Part shown: piece after piece, positions 34,013-43,051 of the stretch
Numbering within the stretch: position 1 is the stretch's first letter
Layout: every line of letters begins with the position of its first letter
From: Candidatus Woesearchaeota archaeon
GTDB lineage: Archaea; Nanobdellota; Nanobdellia; Woesearchaeales; UBA10216
DNA length: 64,000 nucleotides
Reading direction: 5' to 3'
Assembly: GCA_016192915.1 (NCBI GenBank)
Contig: JACPTF010000011.1
Span: 1 to 64,000 of the forward strand
Made by a program: the position numbers and the translations under genes
The notes under the pieces: model-generated
Databases searched by the model: none
Told to the model about the DNA's origin: nothing
The model's input: only the letters and a program-made list of their open reading frames with translations

Positions 34013-35481
34013 AAGTCCCCCCTGAGCTTTGCCTTAATAATGGTCTGTAGGGTTGTCAGGAAATCCCCCCTCATGAAATACCGGACTAAGTACCTTGGGC
34101 TGAAATAGTAATCAACAAAGCTCTTCTCAGACAATCGTTCAAGGTAGTGCTCGTCAAACTCGCCAGAAATCCTCATTGAGGCAGAATAGCTGCCAAGCTT
34201 GTCAAAGCCCTCGCTGGTAAGCCATTTGTTCTCCTTTGCCATCTTGTAAAGCATTGTGCCGGGGAATGGCGTTGCGATCTTGTACTCAGTCTGGCTGCCA
34301 AAAAGCTTCCTGCTGAATTCAATGGTCTCCTCCATCGTCTGCTTTGTAGAGCCAGGCAACCCAAGGATAAAAAAGCATGATGTCCTAATGCCCGCCTTCT
34401 CACAGCGGTGGATTGTGTCAAGGATTTTGTCAAGAGGAAGCGGCAGCCTGTTAATCTTTTTCAGAATTTCCGGGTGAATATCCTCAACACCAAAGTTAAT
34501 CGTCCTGCAGCCAGCCTTCGCGAGCTTTTCGATAAGGCCGGGCTTGCTAAGAAGCTCAGGCCTGGTTTCAAAGCAGAACTGAATCTTAATGCCGCTCTGG
34601 ATGATAAGGTCGCAAAGCTTTTCGGCGCGCTCCTGGTTTGCCGTGAAAAGAGGGTCACGGAAGAAGACCGCCTTAATGCCAAACTTTTCAACATCCCACT
34701 TAATCTCCTCAAAAACGCTCTCAGCGCTCCTTGCCCGCCACAGCCTTCCTTGGTTAGCCGGATAAGGGCAGTAGCCGCACCCGTAAGGGCAGCCGCGAGA
34801 TGCCTGAATCAGGACAACAGGGGTTTTTGTAAGCATAGGATAATAAGAGTAGTGCTTATAAGGCCACAGGCCCCAGTCAGGGAAAGGCAGCTTCTCAAGC
34901 TCCTCAACAGGGATAAAGCGCTTGCCGCCCTCGCTTTTCCTGACTTCATTATTCTCCTGCCAAATAATGGACTGAATCTCTTTGTAAGGCACACCCTCAA
35001 CAATCAAGGGCACAGACTGCTCAACCTCACCCATGACTGCAAAGTCAAAATAAGGCAGAAGCTCCTGCGGCATCTCTGTAATCATGTCACCGGCAGCAAT
35101 AACCTTAACGCCGGGAATTTCCTCTTTTAATCTTCGGGCAACATCATCGCGCTCAAACTTGAAGCAGCCGCTGCTCACACCCATAAGGACAAACTGCGGG
35201 CCAAAAGCCTTTGCCTCCTTAAGGACGTGCTCAATGCCTTCTCCGGTGTTAATCGCGTCAATTATTTTGAGCTCGTGGCCGCGCTGCTTCAGAACAGTAG
35301 CAGCGTTAACAAGGTGCGTCATGGGGATGTGGATGACGATGCTTTTTATCCTGAAGATAATCTTGGCCCTTATGTCCCTTCCCGGGGGAGCGTTATGCAC
35401 ACCCATCCCGCCCATCAGGTCGCGATTAATGTAAGACGCATCAGGGCTTGGAGGATTAAGAATCAAAACCTTGGCAGGCAT
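34009..35481 (-). CDS. B12-binding-type radical SAM protein
   Basis: A 490-residue protein. It differs from the other two by a longer N-terminal part (HNAPPGRDIRAK) before the cobalamin-binding-type domain (GVSSGCFKFERDDV). The radical SAM cluster site is Cys231, Cys235 and Cys238 in RGCPYGCGYCPY. FFRDPLFTANQERAE follows the usual pattern. A role in modifying a lipid carrier, sugar or protein is inferred only from location. It lies alone between two glycan blocks, convergent with the GT-C operon. Confidence 0.85.
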   Translation of the reverse strand: MPAKVLILNPPSPDASYINRDLMGGMGVHNAPPGRDIRAKIIFRIKSIVIHIPMTHLVNAATVLKQRGHELKIIDAINTGEGIEHVLKEAKAFGPQFVLMGVSSGCFKFERDDVARRLKEEIPGVKVIAAGDMITEMPQELLPYFDFAVMGEVEQSVPLIVEGVPYKEIQSIIWQENNEVRKSEGGKRFIPVEELEKLPFPDWGLWPYKHYSYYPMLTKTPVVLIQASRGCPYGCGYCPYPANQGRLWRARSAESVFEEIKWDVEKFGIKAVFFRDPLFTANQERAEKLCDLIIQSGIKIQFCFETRPELLSKPGLIEKLAKAGCRTINFGVEDIHPEILKKINRLPLPLDKILDTIHRCEKAGIRTSCFFILGLPGSTKQTMEETIEFSRKLFGSQTEYKIATPFPGTMLYKMAKENKWLTSEGFDKLGSYSASMRISGEFDEHYLERLSEKSFVDYYFSPRYLVRYFMRGDFLTTLQTIIKAKLRGDF

Positions 35482-35507
35482 ACCACAGCGAGGTGAAAGG
35501 GTGTTTT

Positions 35508-36401
35508 TTAAAGCTTTCTATGGATTATTTTCTTAAGCCCTTCGCTGAAAGCCAAGGGGGAGAACCTGAAATCCCTGGCAGCATCATCACACCTGAACAC
35601 CCTGTTGGCAGAAAGGAAATCAAGCTGGCTCCTGTCAAATGCTGACTTAAACAGCTTTATTGGAAGAAGGCCAAAAATCATCAATGCCATCTTCAGTGCA
35701 AATGGGGGCACGGAAATGAGAAGCCGCTTAAGGCGAAGCCCGGAAACAATCGCTTTGACAAGCTCCCTGTACGTTATGGCAGGGCCTGCAATGTAATACA
35801 TCCTGCCTTTCGGCCTGCTTTCAGAAGCTGCAACAACCGCCTTGACAGCATCACCAACGTAAACCGGCTGGAGAGGGCTGCTACCTGAACCAAGGATGGG
35901 CACAACAGGGCTTCGTTTGATAAAGCCAACAAGCCCGCCAATTGCCCTGGTGTCTTTTTCGCCATAAATAAGCGATATGCGGAGGATGGTAAAAGGCACG
36001 CCCGAGTTCCTAACGATTTCCTCCGCAGCAAGCTTGCTTTTCCCATAAGGGGTCGTGTTTTGATACGAGGCGAGCACGGAGCTCAGAAAAATAAAGTGCT
36101 TGACCTTTGATGATTTCGCAGCCTCAACAAGGTTTCTTGTGCCATCAACATTGACCCTCAGGTAATCCGCCGAGTCCCTTGCCTTTATAACTGCTGCAGC
36201 ATGAATTATGATGTCAACGCCTTTAACGGCCCTTGAAACAGCTCCCTTGTCTGAAAGATCCCCAATTGCCAACCCGCAGCCGCATTTCTCCAACCGGGAG
36301 GCAGCAGAAACATCCCTGACAAGGCAGCGCAGCCTTTTGCCTTTAAGCATCTTAAGCAGCTCCATTCCAAGAAAACCTGTTGCGCCTGTAAGCAAAAGCA
36401 T
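35508..36401 (-). CDS. Atypical extended SDR (NAD-dependent sugar epimerase/reductase family)
   Basis: A 297-residue protein starting MLLLTGATGFLGMELLKML; the ATG at 36401 is preferred over a longer form that has no homologous character. FLSSVLASYQNTTPYGKSK holds the catalytic Ser and Tyr-X3-Lys. YVGDAVKAV and YYIAGPAITYRELV are segments shared with nucleotide-sugar and quinone-associated SDRs. A hydrophobic stretch at about residues 225-250 suggests membrane contact. Substrate unknown. It follows the GT2 gene by 8 bases in one minus-strand operon (35508-39206). Confidence 0.75.
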   Translation of the reverse strand: MLLLTGATGFLGMELLKMLKGKRLRCLVRDVSAASRLEKCGCGLAIGDLSDKGAVSRAVKGVDIIIHAAAVIKARDSADYLRVNVDGTRNLVEAAKSSKVKHFIFLSSVLASYQNTTPYGKSKLAAEEIVRNSGVPFTILRISLIYGEKDTRAIGGLVGFIKRSPVVPILGSGSSPLQPVYVGDAVKAVVAASESRPKGRMYYIAGPAITYRELVKAIVSGLRLKRLLISVPPFALKMALMIFGLLPIKLFKSAFDRSQLDFLSANRVFRCDDAARDFRFSPLAFSEGLKKIIHRKL

Positions 36402-36408
36402 TTTTGCC

Positions 36409-37116
36409 TCAATCCACAAACCTGAACTTAACAAGGCACCACGCTGCCTTCATGCCGTCCTTCCAAGTGATTTTCTTGCCCTGGCTGAAGTCCCTTGCAA
36501 AATATCTGATAGGAACCTCAACTACCTTAACGCGCCTCTTGAGCAGCTTTGACGTAATTTCAGGCTCCATATCAAAGCGGTTCGCCCTGAAATCAAGGCC
36601 CTTTATCACGCTGCCCCTGAAAACCTTATAGCCAGTCTCCATGTCAGTGAGCTTCTGGCCGTAAAAAATATTCGTGATAAACGTGAGGATTTTATTGCCC
36701 ATGAAATGGGCGGGAAGCACAAGCCGGCCATGACCAAGCTCTGAAAGGGACTTTCCCAAAAAGCGCGAGCCAAACACGACATCGGCTTTGCCATCAACTA
36801 TTGGCTGAATGAGCTTGCCGTAATCATTCGGGTCGTATTCCACATCAGCATCCTGGAATATTATTATGTCACCGGTAGCGTGCCGCAACCCTGTCCGGAC
36901 GGCGCAGCCCTTGCCCATGTTCTTTTCATGAAAGACAACCTTCACTTTCCCGCTCTTAACTTCGGCAAGAAACTCGCGGGTGCCATCTGTGGAAAAATCA
37001 TCAACAACTATAATCTCCTTCTTAATTCCCGGGAGCACTACAGAAGAAACCCTTGATAAAATCTGCCCAATCGTGTTAATCTCGTTGTAAACAGGCATAA
37101 CAACAGACAGCTTCAT
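36409..37116 (-). CDS. GT2 dolichyl-phosphate sugar synthase-like glycosyltransferase
   Basis: A 235-residue enzyme starting MKLSVVMPVYNEINTIGQI; the ATG at 37116 is chosen because upstream codons are basic and without homology. VVDDFSTDGT and FQDADVEYDP (DAD) are the nucleotide and metal sites. GKGCAVRTGLRHATGD and TDMETGYKVFR are characteristic of the DPM1 group. It is a paralogue of the protein at 28324. The neighbouring nucleotidyltransferase may supply its donor. Confidence 0.85.
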   Translation of the reverse strand: MKLSVVMPVYNEINTIGQILSRVSSVVLPGIKKEIIVVDDFSTDGTREFLAEVKSGKVKVVFHEKNMGKGCAVRTGLRHATGDIIIFQDADVEYDPNDYGKLIQPIVDGKADVVFGSRFLGKSLSELGHGRLVLPAHFMGNKILTFITNIFYGQKLTDMETGYKVFRGSVIKGLDFRANRFDMEPEITSKLLKRRVKVVEVPIRYFARDFSQGKKITWKDGMKAAWCLVKFRFVD

Positions 37117-37156
37117 GGGCGAAGCTGACGGCGACCGTTTTAAATATCTTTCTCTG

Positions 37157-37900
37157 TTAAGGCTCAAACTCCTTCCTCGCCGCTTCAAGCGCCTCAATCC
37201 AGCCGATGTCAAACCACTTTTCAGTGTAAACGTAGCCAAGGACCTTCTCAAGCTTCATAAGCCACATAAGGAAAAAGCCCATCTTGTCAGGGCTGTTCTT
37301 TTCAGCAATGTATTTTTTAATCAGATTAAGCTTTGGCTGCGGAAAAAAATAAATGCCTAAAGAGATCAAAGTGGATTTCGGCATAGGAGATTTTTCCATA
37401 AACTCAACGAAATCGTTAGTTTCCTCGTCAATGACAACGCTTCCTGACTCGCGAGCTGCCTTGTAAGATTTTGACTCGTACAGCGGGTTCAGGATTCGCT
37501 GCCGCTGCAAAAAAGTATTGTACGCCGGCAAAAGCGAGAAATTGAACAGGTTATCCCCAGCAACAACAAGAAGGTCATCGTTGACGCTTTCCTTTTCCAT
37601 GACAAAATGGATGTCACCAACCTGGCCAAGACGGTCATCATTTGATGTGGTACCATCGTTTACAAGCTTAACAGGTAAGGCAATACCAGCCCTGGCTTCC
37701 AGCAGCCATTCCTCAAATAATGAATAAAATTTAGCATTCGTTACAATAAAAATTTCATCAACTTCAGAAATTTCAGCAATCCTGTTAACTATGTGCTCAA
37801 CAATAGGCCTGCCCCTTACCTCAAGAAGCGGCTTAGGAACGTCCTTTGTCAAAGGCCACAGCCGCGAGGCATAGCCAGCAGCTGTTACAATGGCTTTCAC
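37157..37900 (-). CDS. Sugar-1-phosphate nucleotidyltransferase
   Basis: A 247-residue single-domain enzyme. MKAIVTAAGYASRLWPLTKDVPKP has the signature loop with Arg and the Lys-Pro pair, close to but not identical with the consensus. VVAGDNLFNF has the metal Asp, and WFDIGWIEAL is the usual C-terminal metal/sugar segment. It joins a nucleotide to a sugar-1-phosphate. The absence of a left-handed helix domain fits the uridylyl- or thymidylyltransferase type. Four bases separate it from ugd, so UDP-glucose supply is a reasonable inference. Confidence 0.8.
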   Translation of the reverse strand: MKAIVTAAGYASRLWPLTKDVPKPLLEVRGRPIVEHIVNRIAEISEVDEIFIVTNAKFYSLFEEWLLEARAGIALPVKLVNDGTTSNDDRLGQVGDIHFVMEKESVNDDLLVVAGDNLFNFSLLPAYNTFLQRQRILNPLYESKSYKAARESGSVVIDEETNDFVEFMEKSPMPKSTLISLGIYFFPQPKLNLIKKYIAEKNSPDKMGFFLMWLMKLEKVLGYVYTEKWFDIGWIEALEAARKEFEP

Positions 37901-37904
37901 GCAA

Positions 37905-39206
37905 TCAACCCCTCCCTACACCAACATAGTTAAAGCCTAGGCTGCGCATCTCATCGGGCTCGTAAATGTTGCGGCCGTCAACAATGTTGGGCGCAGCCAT
38001 CAGCTTTTTCATCCTGTCCTTGTCAAGCTCCCTGAACAAATCCCACTCTGTGACAACCACAAGGCAGTGGGCGCCCTCAAGGGCTCCAAGAGGCGTCTCG
38101 GCAAAGTGAACGCCTGAGAGCAGCTTCCTAGCATTCCTTTCTGAAACAGGGTCAAACGCGCTTATTTCAGCACCAAGCTGCTGAAGCTGCTCAATAACCA
38201 CTATCGAAGGGGCTTCCCTCATGTCATCGGTCTTCGGCTTGAAAGACAAGCCCCAGATTGCAACTTTCTTGCCTTTCAAGTCAGGGACAAGCTTCCTGAC
38301 CTTTGGAACAATTGAGGACTTCTGTAACTCATTAACGCCCTCAACAGCCGCAATAAGCCGGGAATCGCAGCCGTACTCCTCCAGCGTCTGAACCAAAGCC
38401 CTCACATCTTTTGGAAAACAGCTGCCGCCATAACCGGCTCCCGCCTGCAGGAATCTTGAACCAATCCTGCTGTCAAGGCCAACACCCCTGGCTATGATTT
38501 TTACGTCAGCCCCAACCTTCTCACACAAATGCGAAAGCTCGTTCATGAACGAAATGCGCATGGCAAGCATGGCATTGCTGGCATACTTGATGAGTTCAGA
38601 ACTCTTAACATCAGTAATCATGATTGGCCTGCCTGTCCTCTCAACAGGGCGGTAAAGCGCAAGCATGACATCCTTTGCCTTACCGTTGTCAATGCCAATG
38701 ACAATCCTGTCCGGAATCATGAAGTCATTAACGGCTTCGCCCTCCCTCAGGAATTCCGGATTTGAAACCACATCGAACTCAACCCGCTGCTTCATCCTCT
38801 GCCTCATGTGGTCACGGATTTTGTGGCAGGTGCCAACAGGCACAGTGCTCTTCACAACAACAACCTTGTAAGCATCAATGTACTTGGCTATGTGGTCGGC
38901 AACCGCAAAAACAGCAGACAAATCAGCTTTGCCATTGCCATCAGAAGGCGTGCCAACAGCGATGAAGATAACATCAGAGTTCCTTATAGCGAGCTCAGAG
39001 TCTGTGGTGAACATGAGCCGCTTCTGGGCAAGGTTCATCTCAACCATGTCCCTAAGGCCAGGCTCAAAAAAGGGGATAATGCCCTTGCGGAGGTTGGAGA
39101 TTTTTTCATCATCAATGTCAACGCATATCACGTCATTGCCAAGGTTCGCCAAGCCAGCACCAGTCACGAGACCTACGTAGCCACACCCAATAACAGCTAT
39201 TTTCAT
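37905..39206 (-). CDS. ugd: UDP-glucose 6-dehydrogenase
   Basis: A 433-residue enzyme of normal length. MKIAVIGCGYVGLVTGAGLA is the Rossmann motif. STVPVGT, NPEFLREGEAV and the catalytic Cys263 in GGSCFPKDV are all intact, and WGLSFKPKTDDMREAPS is the C-terminal UDP-binding segment. It makes UDP-glucuronate from UDP-glucose. That is the substrate of the UDP-xylose synthase at 27297. It is first in its operon, with a TATA box (39231-39240) 25 bases upstream. The fusion protein gene at 39333 is divergent from it. Confidence 0.92.
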   Translation of the reverse strand: MKIAVIGCGYVGLVTGAGLANLGNDVICVDIDDEKISNLRKGIIPFFEPGLRDMVEMNLAQKRLMFTTDSELAIRNSDVIFIAVGTPSDGNGKADLSAVFAVADHIAKYIDAYKVVVVKSTVPVGTCHKIRDHMRQRMKQRVEFDVVSNPEFLREGEAVNDFMIPDRIVIGIDNGKAKDVMLALYRPVERTGRPIMITDVKSSELIKYASNAMLAMRISFMNELSHLCEKVGADVKIIARGVGLDSRIGSRFLQAGAGYGGSCFPKDVRALVQTLEEYGCDSRLIAAVEGVNELQKSSIVPKVRKLVPDLKGKKVAIWGLSFKPKTDDMREAPSIVVIEQLQQLGAEISAFDPVSERNARKLLSGVHFAETPLGALEGAHCLVVVTEWDLFRELDKDRMKKLMAAPNIVDGRNIYEPDEMRSLGFNYVGVGRG

Positions 39207-39332
39207 AAGAAACTCACAAAAAGCAGCAGGTATAAATATCTTACCATTATCCTACTTTATCCGATAAGTTTATATACTCTTTTGTTCGTCAGCAGCAATT
39301 AATTTATCGCTGCAGCCACAACGGTAACGAAG
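39207..39332. promoter_or_regulatory. Divergent promoter region between ugd and the RHH fusion gene
   Basis: Minus-strand gatatttata (39231-39240) serves ugd, and plus-strand agtttatata (39267-39276) serves the fusion gene, leaving that message a leader of about 30 bases. An imperfect palindrome ACTTTATCCGATAAGT (39254-39269) lies between the boxes and touches the plus TATA. It is a plausible operator for the adjacent ribbon-helix-helix protein. Confidence 0.45.
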
Positions 39333-40139
39333 ATGAAACGCAAAATAAGCATCACAATTGAGGATAGCGTCCTCAATGGGATAGACTCGGTCGTAGACAA
39401 CGTCTTCATCAGGAACAGGTCTCATGCGATAGAGTTCCTTGCCAAGACAGCGCTTGGGGAGCACAAGCAGGCAGTCATGCTGGCTGGAGGGCCGGAGGAA
39501 AAGCTCAGGATTTCAGATTCGGAGTTTAGGATAACAGCCAAAATTGGCAATTCAACTGTTGTTGAGAAAGCAGTAAAAAGGCTGCGGGAGAACGGCTTCA
39601 GGGACATATTTATCGTCGCAAGGCACAACGTCCTCACCAGGGTGTTTGACATCCTCAAGGACGGCAGCAGCCACAACGTCAAGGTCAGCTACATTGAGGA
39701 GAAGGAAAGCGGCGGAAGCGCAGACAGCCTGCGGCTGCTGAAAGGCAAAATCAATGCAAATTTCCTAGCCGTTTATGGCCACATACTCTTTGATAAGGTA
39801 AACATCCAGGAGCTTTGGAACCAGCACATAAAGCAGGCAACAGCCGTAGCAACGCTCATAGTGACGACAGCTCCTAACCCGAGCGAGAAAGGCACAGTCA
39901 AGGTAGAAGGCAGCCGCATACTCGAGTTCATACAGAAACCGAAAAAGACAGACGTTTACCTCGTTTTCTCGCCAATCTTTGTTGCAACGCCTGAGATTTT
40001 CAACATCAGCGGCAGCAGCCTTGAGTACGATGTTTTCCCGAAGCTGGCAGAGCAGGGCCTGCTGTTTGGGCACACCTCTGCAGAAAAGGAGCAGCACGTG
40101 CACACGGCTGCGGATGCAAGAGCAATAGTAAAGTCATAG
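39333..40139 (+). CDS. Ribbon-helix-helix domain fused to a degenerate sugar nucleotidyltransferase domain
   Basis: A 268-residue protein with two parts. Residues 1-45 (KRKISITIEDSVLNGID, then RNRSHAIEFLAKTAL) have the strand-helix-helix pattern of CopG/MetJ-type DNA-binding domains. Residues 46-268 follow the nucleotidyltransferase fold: VMLAGGPEEKLRI at the usual phosphate-loop place, VVEKAVKRLRENG, AVYGHILFDKVNI and VFSPIFVATPEIF. The signature Gly-X-Gly-Thr-Arg and Pro-Lys-Pro are missing, so catalysis is doubtful. I infer a transcription factor that senses a sugar nucleotide. It is divergent from ugd and the nucleotidyltransferase operon, its likely target. Confidence 0.7.
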   Translation: MKRKISITIEDSVLNGIDSVVDNVFIRNRSHAIEFLAKTALGEHKQAVMLAGGPEEKLRISDSEFRITAKIGNSTVVEKAVKRLRENGFRDIFIVARHNVLTRVFDILKDGSSHNVKVSYIEEKESGGSADSLRLLKGKINANFLAVYGHILFDKVNIQELWNQHIKQATAVATLIVTTAPNPSEKGTVKVEGSRILEFIQKPKKTDVYLVFSPIFVATPEIFNISGSSLEYDVFPKLAEQGLLFGHTSAEKEQHVHTAADARAIVKS

Positions 40140-40154
40140 ATAAGTAGGTCAAAC

Positions 40155-40529
40155 TCACTTAACAAACTCAACATTAGCCTTGTTGCGGAACTTCTCATCA
40201 CCAGTAAGAAACTTTATTCCAAGCTCAACTGCAACAGCATAACCAATGCAGTCAGCATAGCTTAGCGCCTCATCTTTGAATTGCAGCTTAAACTGCATGG
40301 CAGCGGCTATCGAAGAAAGAGAAACAGTGACCAAGAATCCAGAATAAAAATCAAAGTAGCGATTAGCCTCCTCAAAAGAGTAAAACCTCAGCAAGTGGTA
40401 GTACAGCTCAGCAAGGTGAAACTTAGTAGTTGCCAGGACAGAATTCAGATAAGGAGCACAGCTTCGGTTTCCCCCTATAATTTCAATAAGTGCGTATGTA
40501 TCTGCCAAAAACTGGCCTGGCTCAGTCAT
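40155..40529 (-). CDS. VapC-type PIN-domain toxin
   Basis: A 124-residue PIN domain from the ATG at 40529. FLADTYALIEII has the first active-site Asp, HLAELYYHL the Glu, LSYADCIGYAVA the central Asp, and FLTGDEKF the last Asp. It should be a tRNA- or rRNA-cutting toxin. The start lies inside the 3' end of the antitoxin gene (8-base overlap). It is convergent with the RHH fusion gene, 15 bases apart. Confidence 0.8.
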   Translation of the reverse strand: MTEPGQFLADTYALIEIIGGNRSCAPYLNSVLATTKFHLAELYYHLLRFYSFEEANRYFDFYSGFLVTVSLSSIAAAMQFKLQFKDEALSYADCIGYAVAVELGIKFLTGDEKFRNKANVEFVK

Positions 40530-40743
40530 GGTACTCCCTATCAATCTCTTCCATTGCCTTTTGGGTAGGCATTTTAAGCTTTAACGAGCCAAATACCTTA
40601 CGCAGCCTGCCAGACTGGTCAGCCACAACAAACACCCTAACCCTTCTGCCAGGAGAAAGGCGCTCACTGTCAACAATCTCCTTCGGGATAGTCACCCCCA
40701 ACGAATTCCCCCACTTCTTCGGAACTGTCTCAAAGCCCTGCAT
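40522..40743 (-). CDS. AbrB/SpoVT-type antitoxin (VapB)
   Basis: A 73-residue protein. KKWGNSLGVTIPKEIVDSERLSPGRRV is a standard AbrB swapped-hairpin DNA-binding domain (cited here as the region from residue 9 to 35). The acidic tail (AMEEIDREYHD) fits toxin binding. It overlaps vapC, and an AT-rich TATA region (40771-40786) lies 28-43 bases upstream. This antitoxin is of a different fold from that of the 17809 pair. Confidence 0.8.
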   Translation of the reverse strand: MQGFETVPKKWGNSLGVTIPKEIVDSERLSPGRRVRVFVVADQSGRLRKVFGSLKLKMPTQKAMEEIDREYHD

Positions 40744-40892
40744 TTCACATCACCACAGCTTAATATAATCTAATTATATATAAACTTTTCCATTATAAAA
40801 TAGTAACTACTTTTTAGTTGCTAAAATAGAAAGGTTTATATGCTTGGTTGCTTTTGAATCCTGCACGTAAAAAAGCGAAAGGGCTGCAAAAA

Positions 40893-42350
40893 ATGGCTGA
40901 TGAGCTGCAACAGAACCTAAAGCACCTTGAAGAACTAGTTAATGGGGAAAAAACATACGACAGAGACACAATTCTGAGCCTTTTCGGGACGTGGAAAGAA
41001 AAGCCGAACAACAGCATAGAATTAGACCAGTACGTAATCTGCAACAGACACAACAGGGTTGAACGCAGAAGCGATTTAACAGAAGTTCCTGGCGTATCGC
41101 TGTACATGGCCATGGGAGCCTTAAGAAAGGCTGGCGTTCTGCTCACAAGCGCCGACTGCACAGATTACAAGCCACAGCAACAAGAAGCAACCTCACAACA
41201 AAAACAACAGCTAACAACGCCAACACCAGGCTTTATAACAGCCCCAATAGGAGAGAAGACGGCTTCACAGCTCTCGGCCGACGACCAGGGCATTGCTGAG
41301 AAGATAAGGCAGATAGAGGAGGAAACCAGAGGCACCGGAGACCGGAAAGTTGAGCGGGAAAGGATTCTGGCGCTGTTAAAGCCCAGATTCAGGGGAAAAG
41401 ACCCTGCAGCTGTAATCAAGGTCTGCAGTATACCGAACAATGACACGGGCAACGATTGGCACACCTACTACTTCTACGAAACAGAGGCAGCGACAGAAGC
41501 GCCAGGAAGTTTGCCAGATGCCAAGGCAATACCTCCGCACACAGCAGAGTTGCTCAGAGGAGGAGAGTCAGAGCCGTGCCTGAAGCACACCATAGAGATG
41601 AGCATTGGCGTAACAGGGCCATGGGTTAGCCAAAAGAAAATAGTTCCATACGAAGTTCTCCCAGCCAAGGCGAAAAATCAGCAGGAGCTGGAAAGGCTGG
41701 TTACCGCAGCAACAGAGGATTACGTCTTAGTCGGCAAGGAAATACGACTGCCTTTCTATATGAGGGAAGGAAGAAGAAAAATTGCTGCCGTAGTGTTCAA
41801 AAACTCTGAGCTTTACAAAAGCGAAGAAGACAGGAAGCAGGTTGCACAGCTGCTGCAGAAAATAGACGACGCCATCACTTTGCGAAGTGAAGGAAAGATT
41901 AGTGAGGAGGAGGTAATGCGGCTCGTAGCAAGGCTCAGGGAAAAGCCAACGGCAGCAGCGCCACAAGTTGCAGCTTTAGAACAAGCGGCACAGCAAGCTG
42001 CGCAACAGCAGCCGCAGCTGGAAGGAACAGTCTCAGAAGCCTATGTGCAGGGAATGTATGCAATCCCTGCAAGGCTTAAGCACGGCGACATGATAAACGC
42101 CTTCCTCAGACGGTTCGAGCAGCCATACGAGGTTGCACTGGATGTGGAAGCTGGGCTAAGCCTGTTCAGATTCACAAAGCCAGGCCTAGACGAGCCAGAA
42201 GCAGTAGAAAAAGCAAGGGATAAAATACTGTGGCTTGAGACCTTTATCGGAATGATAAGAGGCATTGGAACAAAGGAAGGGCGGGAACAGAAAATAAACG
42301 AGTTATTACCAACAATATACCAACGCTTCGGCAACCCGGAACAAAAGTGA
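40893..42350 (+). CDS. Unknown protein, 485 residues
   Basis: I do not recognise the family. The ATG at 40893 is preferred; a TTG 45 bases upstream is possible. A helical N-terminus (residues 1-25) precedes a compact region (YDRDTILSLFGTW) that resembles a small winged-helix or kinase-linked repeat. Later come a Gln/Ala-rich linker (about residues 365-390) and a helical end. Several short Arg/Glu-rich repeats (REKP, KIRQIEEE) and the pattern FGTWKEKPNN/LKPRFRGKDP occur twice in similar context, hinting at an internal duplication. No signal peptide. A TATA box (ggtttatatg, 40832-40842) lies upstream. The next small gene overlaps its stop. Confidence 0.55.
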   Translation: MADELQQNLKHLEELVNGEKTYDRDTILSLFGTWKEKPNNSIELDQYVICNRHNRVERRSDLTEVPGVSLYMAMGALRKAGVLLTSADCTDYKPQQQEATSQQKQQLTTPTPGFITAPIGEKTASQLSADDQGIAEKIRQIEEETRGTGDRKVERERILALLKPRFRGKDPAAVIKVCSIPNNDTGNDWHTYYFYETEAATEAPGSLPDAKAIPPHTAELLRGGESEPCLKHTIEMSIGVTGPWVSQKKIVPYEVLPAKAKNQQELERLVTAATEDYVLVGKEIRLPFYMREGRRKIAAVVFKNSELYKSEEDRKQVAQLLQKIDDAITLRSEGKISEEEVMRLVARLREKPTAAAPQVAALEQAAQQAAQQQPQLEGTVSEAYVQGMYAIPARLKHGDMINAFLRRFEQPYEVALDVEAGLSLFRFTKPGLDEPEAVEKARDKILWLETFIGMIRGIGTKEGREQKINELLPTIYQRFGNPEQK

Positions 42351-42630
42351 CGGTAGCAGATGTCAAGGCATTATTCCAATCAAAAGCAGAGGCAGATAAC
42401 TTTATAAAGGCAACACCCATTCCATACATCGTGAACGGCCATGGCCGCCTGGTAATACCTGATCCCATTTCGAACTCAGAAGTCAAGCGGGCGCACGTTC
42501 CTGCCAGTACTGCACGTCGTGCGGAAACGCAGGGTCGCTGTTCACACTTTTTATTCTAGGAGACAAAATCATGATAGTCAACAAAACCGAGTACATAAAG
42601 CACTTCGCAGAGCACTTCAGGATTAAGTAG
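42347..42630 (+). pseudogene. Small frameshifted gene (cysteine-cluster tail in another frame)
   Basis: From the GTG at 42347, which overlaps the previous TGA, 48 codons read MTVADVKALFQSKAEADNF and onward to ISNSEVKR. The same frame then becomes basic and unstructured. A different frame continues from about 42490 with CQYCTSCGNAGSLFTLFILG, a plausible metal-binding end, and stops at 42630. The two parts together would be a protein of about 94 residues. One base loss near 42485-42500 explains the split. Alternatively only the first frame (to 42559) is real. Confidence 0.4.
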
Positions 42631-43051
42631 GGACTTCGGAAACCCTGTAAAAGTAAGCCCTGCGGGCCCTGTAATTCTCTGGGTTCTCAACGATGCCTTC
42701 AAGCTCAAACCTCACAACACCTTTCCTGCTGGTCACCTTGCGAACCCTCAAGTGATTGCCCATGTTAACGACCAGGAAGTATCTGAGGGTGTTACTACCG
42801 TCGACGTAAGGAACAGCCTGCTTAGAAAAAGCGAGCGAGATAAACTGGCCACTGCCTTCCTCATTAACCTCCACAGGATTTTCTCCAATATCAACATCAA
42901 GGCCATTAACAGCATATGCGTTGAGCTTTCCAAAAAGGCGGGCTTTTGGAAGCTCGGAAATTTCACTCCGTGCCTGCATCACGCTCACCCTCTCAACCTT
43001 GCTTAATGTGAGCAGGGAGTAAAGAGCATCCGTTATCCTCTCAAGTGCCAT
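42623..43051 (-). CDS. Unknown protein, 142 residues
   Basis: A small soluble protein with alternating charged and hydrophobic strands (YFLVVNMGNHLRVRKV, VVRFELEGIVEN). That pattern suggests a beta-rich fold. I do not recognise a family. The ATG at 43051 is preferred to the upstream GTG because a TATA box (tttataaa on both strands, about 43072-43079) lies 21-28 bases away. Its 3' end overlaps the frameshifted gene before it by 8 bases on the other strand. Confidence 0.5.
   Translation of the reverse strand: MALERITDALYSLLTLSKVERVSVMQARSEISELPKARLFGKLNAYAVNGLDVDIGENPVEVNEEGSGQFISLAFSKQAVPYVDGSNTLRYFLVVNMGNHLRVRKVTSRKGVVRFELEGIVENPENYRARRAYFYRVSEVPT

Noticed and set aside
40848-40892. TTG start 45 bases upstream for the unknown 485-residue protein
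   Set aside because: The upstream part is basic and short, lies too near the TATA box, and the ATG at 40893 is a better start.
42571-42630. Separate 19-codon gene MIVNKTEYIKHFAEHFRIK with a GGAGA ribosome-like site
   Set aside because: More likely the tail of the frameshifted gene starting at 42347, since the same frame continues upstream with a cysteine cluster.
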